A DNA stretch of 64,000 bases from Choanephora cucurbitarum (taxonomy: Eukaryota; Mucoromycota; Mucoromycetes; Mucorales; Choanephoraceae). The stretch lies in NCBI GenBank assembly GCA_025331435.1, contig JAIWNI010000001.1:310001-374000 (forward strand), in the 5' to 3' direction. The notes below the pieces were generated by a model. That model saw nothing but the letters and a program-made list of their open reading frames with translations, was not told the DNA's origin and made no database searches. The translations under genes were made by a program, and so were the position numbers. Positions 1-10,304 of the stretch are shown in pieces (position 1 is the stretch's first letter; every line of letters begins with the position of its first letter).

Positions 1-415
1 AATTCAGGTGGATCAACAGGCTCATTAGGGTATTTGCGATGGTGTTCTTTTACTACTTTAAGTCGTTCATAAAACTCGCTGAATTCAGATGTCGATAGTG
101 CTTCCATTTCAGATTGACGTAACCTATCAGTACGTTAATCTCTGTCCAAACGCGTCTCTGTCGACTTTTACCCATCTTTATCTTGGTAGAGTTCAGCAAG
201 GTAAGCACTCTTTTCTGAGATGCGAGTTAGGAAGGTGTCAATCACATGTTCGTTCTGAAGACGTTCTCTATGCACTTTGGCATCTTGCATGTATTGATCA
301 ACAATAGCTTGTTCAAGACGCTCAATGGCCTCATGAGCACTATACATCATTGTCAGTCTAGGCTGCGAGAAGATGTTGATGGTTACCTTCTCTGTTTCTC
401 TAAGATGTTATCCAT
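1..415 (-). CDS. SF3A3: Splicing factor 3A subunit 3 (SF3a60/Prp9), N-terminal part
   Basis: Partial gene running off the left edge. Exons read 415-387, 339-172 and 123-1, with introns 386-340 and 171-124 (GT-AG). The first exon gives MDNILEKQR, and the rest continues with a LYQDKDG-type segment and then EFYERLKVVKEHHRKYPNE, closely resembling the N-terminus of animal and fungal SF3a60 (LYDDKDG, EFYNRLK, HRKHPNE). SF3a60 is part of the U2 snRNP SF3a complex and acts in the nucleus in pre-spliceosome assembly. The start is the only in-frame Met upstream of the conserved block and needs the tiny 29-nt first exon. The C-terminal zinc finger would lie outside the window. It is divergent from NAA35 across about 205 bp. 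Confidence 0.88.
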
Positions 416-620
416 GGTAATAAAGAAAAAAAAAAAAGCCAAAAGAAAGGGAAAACTCAGTCACTTCATTGGCATTTGTCCTTTTTGTGGTTTTTTTTGT
501 GGTTTTTTTTTTCTATTTATATGCAACTGCCGGACAAAGTAGAAGGTAAGAAAAAATAAGCGTCATGTCGATCTTGTCTAATCCCTCAAGATAGAAGCCT
601 TTCAAGAGCTTCATATCGAT
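416..620. promoter_or_regulatory. Divergent SF3A3/NAA35 intergenic region with an upstream ORF
   Basis: Only 205 bp separate the two start codons, so both promoters must share it. It contains T-rich and A-rich tracts (about 425-435 and 488-513). A 9-codon upstream ORF, ATG at 565 to TAG ending at 594, precedes the NAA35 start at 621. An in-frame TAA at 579-581 blocks upstream extension of the NAA35 frame, which fixes its start at 621. Confidence 0.5.
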
Positions 621-2874
621 ATGGAACAAGAGCCACTTTTGCCCCAATGGAAAGATATCACTGAATTCTTAGACACAACCACACAAGGTTAGGAAACGTT
701 AAAGAAGAAGAAAAACCTAGATGACTAACTCTTTTATGTAGAATTCGAAGTGGGCCAACTGGTCCATTTACCTTCATTTACCTTGTTTGATGCCATGAGT
801 GCCATTGAGATGATGGATCCCCGTATGGACACAGGCATGTCAACAGAACCAGTCGATTATAATATTCACCAAAGACTCTCAACCCTTCAGGCACTCAGCA
901 TGATGGATAGTTTGCTGATACGCGAAATGGCATGGATCTCGGGCCATTCTTTATCTCAGACAGTCTATACATGTATCTATGTTCATCATCTTCAACAGCT
1001 AAATCCATTGCCTATGCCTACCTTAACTTCATCCACTGAAGATATGATCTATGGTATCTTTAGAGCCTATCTATTGGCTACTGTCAAGTGTTGTCATTTG
1101 ATCTGGTTAGAGATGACTTTGGGTAATATTTATGAAGTAAGCAAGAGAATAGGGGCTTTTAGGAAAAAAGAACTGATTGGAGTCATGCTATAGGAAGAAG
1201 ATTTCACGACAAACCTGTTTGGATTATCGTTTGATCATCAAAACTCAGATATTGCCATTTTGAATGATTTGGATGCTGCCATCATGCTACTGAATCATCT
1301 GATCCACCAATCACCTGCAGACACTCTCTTGACATCCCTATTGAATCGAGTCAATCTACGAAAATCATTTCTGTTGTCTCTTGTGTATCTCTCTCAATCA
1401 GAGGGATCTCATATACCACAAGCCAGGCGAGAATTAGATCGTATTCTAGAGGAATTAAAGGGAGTAGATCTTAGTCAATTCGAAGAAGTATCCAATGCTT
1501 TTGATCCAAACATCAGTCGAAAACTCACAACTCAGACACCACCTCGTCCTGTTCAATTGCCAGATAGAGAAGTATCTTATGAGGAATATGGCCTGTTGAT
1601 CAAGAGATTAAGGTCTATCTGTGATGTTCATGAATATCCATCTGTAACTTCCTTGATGGTAAAATGTCAATAAGATGGATTTATGTGAGATGTAAACATT
1701 CATATATTTAGGACAACCTTTCTTTTTTTTTTAATGATAGCATTACTTTTTACATTTTGCAGCTCAAGTACCTTACCCAGACGCTTTTAGTCGATCCAAA
1801 TTAAATGTAAGCTATATCATTTGTATGTAAGTATCATACTGACATTGGAATTAGACTTTGTTTTTTCATAATCAACGTATCTTTGGTAAAATACCAGTAC
1901 CTCAATTCATGCTTCAGTCCATTCGAGAGATTGTTCAACCACCTTCTTGGTGGCTCACTAATAACCCTCTTCCCTCTCAAGTAAACCCTGTTGAATTCTT
2001 AGAGGCACACGATACCCTAAAGGGCTTCTTGGAGCGTGTCAGCATGGTCTTTGTCGAATTCTTCAAGATCAACTGTCATAATCGATCTCGTCAAAGACGT
2101 ATGCTCTGCAAGGTCATCTCAGAATGGGAAATACTTCAAGAGGAAGCGGCACATGTGGACGAATGCTTTCACCCCTTCATGGCCAAGCAAGGCGATACGC
2201 CTACACCTTACTATATCTCTTCCTGGGCTTATCATCTGAAACTGTTGATGATGGAAAAGACATTGATGCTTGGGTTTGAATTGGAGTTGTATGGTACACA
2301 TGAATACATTATGATCTATTGGTATGCCCAAACTGTGTTCTACAGCCATGCCTTCTTGTTGAAACGGATCATTGCCTATGCTGCTCAAAAGGATCCGTCA
2401 AATTATCTAGCTACACAGAAATCCTTGACGGACGCCAGCATGATATTATCAGGCGCCATCCTCAAGATACTATTGACTGCTCGATCTACCCATCAATGGT
2501 CCACTCAGATCTGCTTTGACGATGAGGAAACACGGTATCGACAACGCTTTAAGCCATTCAGCCTGTTGGCCTCACCCACTCATCCTAGTTATTCACAGTA
2601 TCTAGGGAACATTGAGATGGAGGATGTTGATCTATCTGACATGTTGAACAGTATTCGATCTGACCTCAAAGAGACAAAAAAGATCCTAGACAGAGTATTA
2701 TCCTTAGACCCTATAGATACACGCATGGAAATGTGCTCAGATGCCTTTAAAGAAGAGATCAAGAATATCTTACGTGTGCTTGTGGCCAATCAGATTGGTC
2801 TTGGTCGCTTTCAATCTACCTCATCTATTTGCACTGCATTTAAATACCATGCTTGTTTTACACATATCATATAA
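621..2874 (+). CDS. NAA35: N-alpha-acetyltransferase 35, NatC auxiliary subunit (Mak10)
   Basis: Five exons: 621-687, 742-1136, 1194-1658, 1741-1806 and 1855-2874, joining in frame to about 670 aa. The hallmark LFDAMSAIEMMDPRMDTGM lies about 30 residues in and matches the Mak10/NAA35 signature. NatC acetylates the N-termini of proteins starting with Met plus a hydrophobic residue, on ribosomes. Exon 4 was placed by phase: the acceptor after the T-rich run at 1740 keeps HYFLHFAAQVPYPDAFSRS in frame with LFFHNQRIFGK. The other acceptor, at 1762, would need a weak GTCAAT donor. The length is near that of animal NAA35 (about 725). The stop lies 15 bp from the convergent PPR gene. Confidence 0.88.
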
Positions 2875-2889
2875 TAATAAAAATTGTGT

Positions 2890-4932
2890 TTATTGTTGTT
2901 GTTGTATTAGATTCTTTCTGGCCATTTCACCAATACGATCAATCTGTGCCTTATCGGCACGCGACCTTAAGAGAGACTTGAGAAGGTATCGCCAAGTAAC
3001 GGCATTAGGCTCAATCTGTCTTGAACACATATGATGAAACACATTCAGGGCCATCTGGCTATTTCTAAAAATAGCACATCCTTGTAACAGAGCTGTATAG
3101 GTCTCAACAGTAGGAGCAACTTGTTGAGTACACATGTGATCAAATATGGTGATGGCACGATTCAGATCGTGTTTAGCAAAACAGGCAATCAGGGTGGTAT
3201 AGGTATAGACATGAGGTTCTGTAAAGCCTGTCAGACGACGAAAGATCGCCAGTGCCTCTGTCGTCACTTTCTCAGGCACAACAATAGAGGGTTTTTTCAT
3301 CTGATCGGCGTGACCCAACATCTTGAGGATAGTTGTATAGGCACGTACACTCGGTTCGATCCCTTGCTGTTGTAACGATCGAAACAGACGCCAGGCAAGT
3401 TCTGCTTCACGGTTCATCACAAGCCCTTGAATGACCATAGCGCATGTGACTTGATCCGGTATCGACTGTGAGCGCATCGACAGAAACACTTGCATGGCAG
3501 CAGGGACATCGCGACAGTAAAAGAGAGCACGGGCCAAGAGGTGTTTGGATCGCGCGGAGGCTGTGTTGTTCTGACGAAGCATCTGGTAGATTTCAATCAC
3601 GTTTGCCTTGTCTCCCTTTTGACCGTAAGCTGTCATGAGGTGATGCAACATGATGGGATGAATCGACTCAGGTGAAAGTGTGCTCAGTGTCTTTCTGGCT
3701 TGATCTACATTACGTTGGGCCGATAGCCACATAAGAGCAGTTCTAAGCATGGTATCGATCTCTTGTGGCTTTAGTCGTTGTTGAATCTGTTGTTCGATCT
3801 CGTAAGCTATTGGATCCGAATGACGGATGGCATTGACCAACAGTGATGTGTACATGACTGCGTTGGGTTTTCGAAACCGTTTTTCAGCTTGTTCCAGCAG
3901 AGACTGAGCTGTCTTGAAATCACCTAGTCGACCATAGGCCTCCATCAGAGCACCATAGGTAACTTGAGTTGGCTTGACATTGTGCTGTATCATCTGGTCA
4001 AACAACTGTTGTGCACTCTTGGTATCCCCCTTCCGTGCAAATCCAGCAATTAAGGAAGTATAGATATATACATTGTATGGTCCCTTTTCATCTTTTTTCG
4101 AAGAGGCATTTTCCATAGCCTTTAAGAAATCCAAAGTACGTTGGTGGTGTGGATTGATGGCCAGGACACTGATCATGGTATTCAACGTACTGCTGGACAA
4201 TGTGACATGCTGCATTCCCTCCAACATCAACTGAGTAACCTGCTCCATCAAATCATGATCTGGGTTTTGTTTTATTGCATGCTTCAGAGCGATGGCCAAT
4301 GAATGATAGTGATTCGCTGTCAGCTCGATATGGGGATAGGCTTTGATCAAGGCACATGCTTCCCTGGCCTGTCCTTGTCGACTCATGGCAAACAGGACCT
4401 GTGATAGATGATAACCGCTCAATTGATCTGATGGCATCTGCTGAAGGATCTGCAACATACGTGGTACTGTCTCGACTGAATCCCCATATTTAAGTATACC
4501 TAGCAAATGACCATAATGGTTGGATTTCAGGTACCCATTTATTCGGTAATCTAACATGGCCTGATAGATAACCCATGCCTTAAGAGCATCGTATTGAACG
4601 GCATTATAGAGTGCGGTTCTCAGTAACTTGAAGATCGTCTTGGGTGAGAGTGTGTGTGAAGCCAGATAGGTCAATAGACTGTCCAGGTCGAGATCTTTAT
4701 TGAAGTCACGGGCATGAGGTCTGTGGTTGTTTAGGGTAGGAAGAGTGGCTGTGCTGGTGGTTGCCATGGACCTGTTGCCTCGAGTGTCTAGAAACCATGG
4801 AAACAGTCGTTGTGGTAGTGGTAGTGGTTTTGTTGGGTGTCTTGTGTTGAGTGCGAAACAACAAGGTCGAAACACGCATTGGGTCGATTTTGCCCTTCGA
4901 GTGGTTGAAGTGATGTTGAGAGCAGGGCGCAT
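2890..4932 (-). CDS. Pentatricopeptide repeat (PPR) protein, probably mitochondrial
   Basis: Single-exon frame of 680 aa. The N-terminus is rich in Arg, Ser and Thr and almost free of acidic residues (MRPALNITSTTRRAKS), as in mitochondrial presequences. From about residue 110 to 650 the protein is made of roughly 35-residue helical repeats of PPR type. Clear examples are YTSLIAGFARKGD followed by QLFDQMIQHNVKP, then YGALMEAYGRLGD, and near the C-terminus YTTLIACFAKHD and TYTALLQGCAIF. PPR proteins bind organellar RNA and act in its processing, stability or translation; the target cannot be read from sequence. It is tail-to-tail with NAA35 with a 15-bp gap, so the two 3' ends must overlap. No intron was needed, unusual among its neighbours. 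Confidence 0.85.
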   Translation of the reverse strand: MRPALNITSTTRRAKSTQCVFRPCCFALNTRHPTKPLPLPQRLFPWFLDTRGNRSMATTSTATLPTLNNHRPHARDFNKDLDLDSLLTYLASHTLSPKTIFKLLRTALYNAVQYDALKAWVIYQAMLDYRINGYLKSNHYGHLLGILKYGDSVETVPRMLQILQQMPSDQLSGYHLSQVLFAMSRQGQAREACALIKAYPHIELTANHYHSLAIALKHAIKQNPDHDLMEQVTQLMLEGMQHVTLSSSTLNTMISVLAINPHHQRTLDFLKAMENASSKKDEKGPYNVYIYTSLIAGFARKGDTKSAQQLFDQMIQHNVKPTQVTYGALMEAYGRLGDFKTAQSLLEQAEKRFRKPNAVMYTSLLVNAIRHSDPIAYEIEQQIQQRLKPQEIDTMLRTALMWLSAQRNVDQARKTLSTLSPESIHPIMLHHLMTAYGQKGDKANVIEIYQMLRQNNTASARSKHLLARALFYCRDVPAAMQVFLSMRSQSIPDQVTCAMVIQGLVMNREAELAWRLFRSLQQQGIEPSVRAYTTILKMLGHADQMKKPSIVVPEKVTTEALAIFRRLTGFTEPHVYTYTTLIACFAKHDLNRAITIFDHMCTQQVAPTVETYTALLQGCAIFRNSQMALNVFHHMCSRQIEPNAVTWRYLLKSLLRSRADKAQIDRIGEMARKNLIQQQQ

Positions 4933-5367
4933 CTAAAGGGAGAAAAAAAAACAGGACACAGACAAAAGGAGGGGGGTTGAAGTAAAAAGATGACCTTTTT
5001 TTTTTATAAAAAATAAATAAGCGGGTGGGGGGATCCAGGTCACTCTTTTCGAGAGTAATGTCTTGCTAAAGAAAAAAAAAAAGAGAGACAAGCAAGTTGT
5101 GTTCTCGGATAATAAATAGTTTGCACACCACTTTTTTTTTTGAGTGAGAGAAGGGGTTACTTTAAACTTTCTTTTTTTCTCTCTCTTTTTTTTTCTTTAC
5201 CAAAATAAGCCCCAGGCCATTGCTGTCGGCTGGGTTTAAATTAAAGTCAAAATCATACAAAAAAAAAATAGAGTGAACATCAACAACAGCCGAGAAAAAT
5301 TCAATCCTTGAAGGCTACAGATGTCGTCACATACTTTTTATTTTAAATCAGATAATTTCAATACCAT
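4933..5367. other. Intergenic, promoter side of the PPR gene and 3' flank of PEX11
   Basis: Contains many A or T runs of 8-10 nt and a CT-rich stretch at about 5170-5200, then a short GC-richer patch near 5205-5235. I see no coding frame, tRNA or repeat. Confidence 0.5.
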
Positions 5368-6278
5368 TTAAGCAGATGATTGCCAGGCAGAGTAGATTTG
5401 GAAGAGAGAAGCAAAACCACCAAAGACACCCACAAGCACATCGGGGAAATTTGATTTTTCAAGTGACCAATGCACTGTTAAAGGTAAATAACTATTGTAA
5501 AAACAAGTTAGAATCAGCCTATATCTTATTCACATTCACTCATTTACCCAGTATTGATACAAGTATTAACAATCATGCTTGATCGCTCTGCCTTAATAGC
5601 AGCCATCTCTGCTTCGGGATCTTCATGTGTCTCGATATCACCTGCCTTAATACGCTTCAACAGACTGGTTTCTTTCAATCTCAACAATCTGTACTGTTCA
5701 GCCAATCGACCGTATTCTAGCACAACATAAGCTGCCCAGAATCGACAACTCCACATACCAATCTTGTTTGTCTTTTCTTCACTGATAGGAATGACTTGGT
5801 GGGCACCTAACCAGTAAATGTGTTCTAAGGGATAATAGATTACATTAGCCCAGTTTTGAAGGCGCTCAATCTTGAGTGCAAGTGGACTAGCAGGCGGGTT
5901 GTATTCGATATAGTTCATGTATTGCACCATAGGCAAGAGACCATAGTAACGTAAGAGGATACGGAAATCGCTGACTGGACCTGCCAAGTTTTGAATACGT
6001 TGAATAAGGGAAACAGCCTTGATAGGGGATGAAGTCTGTCTCTTTTGAAGGAACCAAATGATCACTTTGGACCAATATTGAATAAACTATGTAAGCCTGG
6101 TAAGTAAGCCATGATATATCAGGATAGATCCTTGAAGCCTTACCATCAGTACTTTGTCTGTACCTCGAACAGAGTTTAAGAAGCGGATCAAGTGATCGAG
6201 CTTAGGGTTAGAAGGACCCAACAGTTTAGCCACAGCTAAAGGGTTCAAGGTATTCTTCTTGACGTGTTTCTCTGACAT
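5368..6278 (-). CDS. PEX11: Peroxisomal membrane protein Pex11 family
   Basis: Three exons: 6278-6144, 6086-5548 and 5491-5368, joining in frame to 265 aa, the usual length of Pex11 proteins. It starts MSEKHVKKNTLNPLAVAKLL. The segment LDHLIRFLNSVRGTDKVLM running into FIQYWSKVIIWFLQ is the amphipathic Pex11 N-terminus, followed by GPVSDFRILLRYYGLLPMV. The last exon, too short to stand out alone, ends in a hydrophobic segment with VGVFGGFASLFQIYSAW, typical of the Pex11 C-terminal membrane segment. Pex11 remodels the peroxisome membrane during elongation and division. Which of the several fungal Pex11 paralogues this is cannot be decided. Confidence 0.85.
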
Positions 6279-8076
6279 GCTTAGATTACAAAAAAAAATA
6301 AAGAGAAAGAGAAAATAAGCTGTATAAAGGATTCACATGATTTTTTCCCATCAAAGGGGGAGTAAAATTGCATTAGTCAGGCAAATAAATCTAAATGACC
6401 AACAAATTAAGACAGTCATAGAACAATAAGCTTATTTCTTGATTGTATTGCCATTGGCTATTTTCCTCTTCTTGTAAGGGGAGATAGTTTGATCTTTGAA
6501 CTGACTGATTTCTTTTTTTTTTTTAAGGTGAAAAGGTGGCTGGTCAAGGATCCCGCAAGAAAGACCCGACAAACCAATTGCCACACCTCACAGAGATGCA
6601 ATCTTGGGTCACATACATCAAGCTACTGAATGTACTTCTTTCTTATTCTTCCGTTTTTTCTCTTTTACGAACAACTTATGTTCTAATGTTTGAAAAGCAA
6701 AAGATATTGGTTTGAGAGGACGTATGCTCATTGATAATGCATATAATACCTCTTTTGTCGTCCATTTCCTCGAGCCACTTTCCGCCGTATCTGTCATGTC
6801 CTTTCACACGAGGAAGCACATTTATATTTGAATATTTCGGAAATTATGTCAAAATGTTCACTTACGTAGTCTTTCCAAAGACTGTTAGGCTAGCTTCTTG
6901 GTGTTGCTCTCCATAGAATTTTTGATTACACTTGCTTCTAGTCTAGCAATGTATGCAGCATCAGCCATGATTCCAGTAGACAGCCCCTTCTTGTTTCACA
7001 AGTTGTTTCTTTAGCTTTAAGAGATCCATATCAAGTTTCTTGCTGCTCTTTGTTTTGCTTGACATCATGGCAGAGATATGGCTATGCATTGCCTTATTAA
7101 AGCAAGTCAGGTGAGAAAGATACTTGGCTTGCTGCTTTTTTTTTTATCCTTTTTGTAAAGGCTGTTGCAAGCAATTCCTCATTACTGAGTCTTCGCTTAT
7201 GTGAGCGAATCAGTATAGGATGACTCTTTTTGGTCATCAAATGATTTTAATTGCTTTTTTCTTTAACAACTTCGCATGACATACAGGCAAGGTCAACCTC
7301 AATGAATACAGACGCTTGTCTTTCCAGACACACCTGTTGGTAGCGCAAAACGTAGACTAGCAAATTTAAACTTTCAGGGGAATTTTTCGATCGATAATGG
7401 AATGGAAAAACAGATTTAGTCACATCCTTCAGAACAGACTGTGCACTGTCAGTCTAAGACAATTGTCATACTGAAGTCTAGAGATATCATAGATAAAGAT
7501 GTTCAACTCCTTCTATACCCAAGGTCAATTGTGCAACTAAGATGGTCCACACAGACGATAGGTGTCACGGACAGAACAATAGAAGACAACCGCTCTAACG
7601 CGTTATGATCGATTGCGTGACTTAAAATAACTTGCACGTAATGAAAGAACAGATAGACTACCGTTAAAGCAATGTGAAAACCTTGGTATCAAAGTTGAAC
7701 GTTGCTGAAGAAAAGACTGAGAGTATATGAAGTCAGTCTGATATCACTTACTTCATGATCAAGAAGATAGACGACGAAGCAAGCATTCATTTTATTTTTT
7801 GAAAACTTAACTGTCTCAATTCGTTGATCATTTAAGCCAGGTCGGTTTGAGTTTAAGCGATGCTTCCGAGCTGAAAGTAATTCAGCTTCTTTCTTTCGTA
7901 TCAGTTTTATTGGTTTAAGCTGATAAGACAGACAGTTTAATCATAAAAAGCGCAAAATCGCCTTAGTTAATGCATAATAACAGTAGATGGTATTCAACAT
8001 TCAAACTGAGCTTCTGATTGGCTTGCTGCATTTTTTTTTTCGTGTCTTTCATTTTCTTTTTTTCTTTATAATTATC
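6279..8076. other. Intergenic, 1.8 kb, with one coding relic
   Basis: AT-rich, T-run-containing DNA between PEX11 (start 6278) and the kanadaptin gene (start 8077). The only structure I can read is a broken minus-strand coding stretch at 6885-7135, listed separately. No tRNA or long repeat was seen. Confidence 0.4.
6885..7135 (-). pseudogene. Short coding relic of unknown origin
   Basis: Read on the minus strand, an open stretch from about 7135 encodes a Lys-rich helical segment (SSKTKSSKKLDMDLLKLKK, then QLVKQEGAVYWNHG) and meets TGA. A different frame then carries ADAAYIARLEASVIKNSMES down to TAA at 6885. The two pieces read as one coiled-coil-like protein interrupted by a frameshift. I recognise no family. 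It could be a decayed transposon ORF or a chance arrangement. Confidence 0.3.
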
Positions 8077-9294
8077 ATGAGTCAACCAGGAGAGTTTGCT
8101 ATTCCTTCACTTCCTGCTTCTAAGCAAAGAGCCCAAAACAATACAACCAAACCGTCCGAACCTTCATTACCTCCACCTCCACCTCCACAGACTCCTAAAC
8201 CACCTCCACTTCAATATGAAAAACCCAGTTGGAGCGCCTTACCCTCTTATGAATATCACCTAGAAGTACTAAAAAATGGAGCCAGCCTAGAGACCATCAA
8301 GGGACCCAAAAAGGAATTTGTTAGTATTGGTCGTTTACCGCTCTGTGATATTCTGATGGAACACCCCTCCATTTCTCGATACCAAGCAGTGATCCAGTTT
8401 GATCACGATGGAGATGCCTATCTGTTTGATCTCAACAGTGCTCATGGCACTCAACTAAACAAAAAGCCCATACCTGCTCGACAGCATGTACCTCTCCAAC
8501 CAGGCGATCAGATTCGTTTTGGTGAAAGCACTCGTATCTGTATTTTTGAGTCTCAGAAGCCTTATGATCCTGAAGCTGAAGCAGAAGAGAGAAGGAAGAA
8601 GGCATTAAAGGAACGTATTGCAAAGGCAAGAGGTGAACCTGAACCAGAGGAAGTTGATCAGGGTATTACTTGGGGCTTTGCAGAGGATGCACAAGAAGAG
8701 GAGGAAGAAGAAGAGGAGAATGAGAACACGATAGAAGATATCAAGGCTAGTTTAAATCAGTCATCAAGAGATGCTGATCTCTTGTCTGTAGAAGCACAGA
8801 AACAAGCTTTTGAAGATGCCAAAAGAAGAAGAGAAGACATTGAGTTGATGTATAATGATGACAGCGATGAAGAACTGTATGATAAGACAGGTAAGACTAA
8901 TTGGAGTTGTCTGATCTTTCCATTCCTTACAATAGTTTGTAGCACGTAAAAAGAGTAAAAAGGAAGCCAAGGCAGATACACATGAGGATTTAGTAAGAAA
9001 GGAAAAAGAAGTAGCCATTCAACTAGAACGACTAGAGAAACAGATTGAAGAAAAGAAACAACAGCAACAGCAACAAGAGAAAGACGATGAGGATTTGGAT
9101 GCTTATATGAACCAATTGTCTAAAAAGCCATTGCAAGAGAAATCGCTCTTTTTACTTCAAAAGGAACTTGGGCAGTTAAAGAAGGTAAGAGAGAACGGTT
9201 ATCTATCTAATGAGACATATATACTCAAACCCTATTCTAGGATCATGAACGCCTTGTTAAACTAGTCAAGTTAACCAAGCCAACCCTATTTTAG
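8077..9294 (+). CDS. FHA-domain protein, kanadaptin (SLC4A1AP)-like
   Basis: Three exons: 8077-8890, 8943-9184 and 9241-9294, giving 369 aa. After a Pro-rich N-terminus (residues about 25-50) comes a forkhead-associated domain at about 60-155: VSIGRLPLCDILMEHPSISR, then FDLNSAHGTQLNKK, with the phosphothreonine-binding GR, S-R and N residues in place. Acidic and coiled-coil stretches follow (EEEEEEEENEN at about 225-235; an EK/Q-rich helix in exon 2). The order FHA, then acidic/coiled coil, matches kanadaptin, a mostly nuclear protein linked to splicing factors. Human kanadaptin is about twice as long, so this is a short form. ATG 8077 was chosen because the upstream in-frame codons encode a T-run hydrophobic stretch. 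The stop overlaps the Nudix gene by 9 bp. Confidence 0.8.
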
Positions 9295-10055
9295 ATAATC
9301 CTTAAGATACTCCAGTGCCATCCATGTTGTCTGAACAGAAGGCAGCATCATCTCTGCCTTTGTAATAAACTTTTTGAGGTCTTCAATAGACACATCACGC
9401 ACTACTTGAATGTATTCTTCAGCATCGCGTGCCATAGGGGCATCATCCTGAACAGGATCTAGGCAGAGATAAGGAATAAATCGATTTCGGCCCCATTTGA
9501 GTTCACTGATGCCATCGGGTGAATGATCTTCAGGTAACAGACTGATCCATTCACCTCCTTTCAAATGAGCCTCTTCTGAGAGTTCGTGTTGAGCAGCCTC
9601 TAGAATGTTGGCATGCTTTCTTCTATCAAACGAACCAGCAACACAAGTGTATTTCTAGTGACGATCAGATTAGAACAGTATACATAAAGAACAGTCCTTT
9701 CAACTTACCACCTCATTTGTACCTTGAGCATATTCTTTCAAGATAGTAGTCGTTTTCTTTAAAAGACATGAGTTGATACAAGTCTGTTACATATATGTAT
9801 ATCGTGAATACCTTTTTTGTGTCAAATGTAAAGACCACAACAAAAGTAGGATAAGGTGTATTATGTCCTACTACATCCCATTCGACCACTCGGCCATCAT
9901 CAAACTGAGTTGTCTTGTTCCAAACAGTAATAAACCTAGGAAAGATATGAGACAGGCATACAAAAAAAGTCAGTCTATGTATACCTTTTGTGTATGATTT
10001 GTTCTGATAAAACAGTAGCTGCAGTGCCTTTTGTATTGATGGAATAGTCTGACAT
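9286..10055 (-). CDS. Nudix hydrolase-like protein
   Basis: Four exons: 10055-9985, 9935-9812, 9756-9709 and 9654-9286, in frame to 203 aa. The core reads FVVVFTFDTKK, ILKEYAQGTNEV, YTCVAGSFDRRKHANILEAA and QHELSEEAHLKGGEW, the shape of a Nudix domain (substrate strand, then the Nudix helix). The catalytic helix keeps the HELSEEA core of RExxEE, but Arg is His and the Gly and first Glu of the consensus are not at their usual spacing, so activity is uncertain. Nudix enzymes cleave nucleoside diphosphates linked to another group. The start at 10055 gives MSDYSINTKGTAATVLS. Its last 9 bp overlap the convergent kanadaptin-like gene. Confidence 0.7.
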
Positions 10056-10304
10056 ATAACAAGAAAATAAAAAAAAAATTAAAAAAAAAAGAAGGCGTTT
10101 ATGTGTGTATGTGTGACCTCAAGCAATACCTTATTCAGTTACGCCCAGACCAACCTTTTTTCTTTTTCCTTCCAACATATATATATTTTGCTTATTCGTA
10201 CACTCCCTCTTTTTTCTTTCTTTCTTTCTTTCTTTCTCCTTAAAAAAAAACACACATATAGATATATCGCTCTTTACTTTCCCATTCAACATATACTAGA
10301 TATC
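10056..10304. promoter_or_regulatory. Divergent Nudix/PSP1 promoter region
   Basis: The 249 bp between two divergent start codons. It contains a TTTC tandem tract (about 10213-10238) and A/T runs, probably leader sequence of the PSP1-type gene. No recognised factor site was seen. Confidence 0.4.

Noticed and set aside
1763..1806. NAA35 exon 4 starting at 1763
   Set aside because: It would need a weak GTCAAT donor at 1666 or hit a stop in the other phase. Starting at 1741 keeps the frame with standard sites and adds a sensible HYFLHFA segment.
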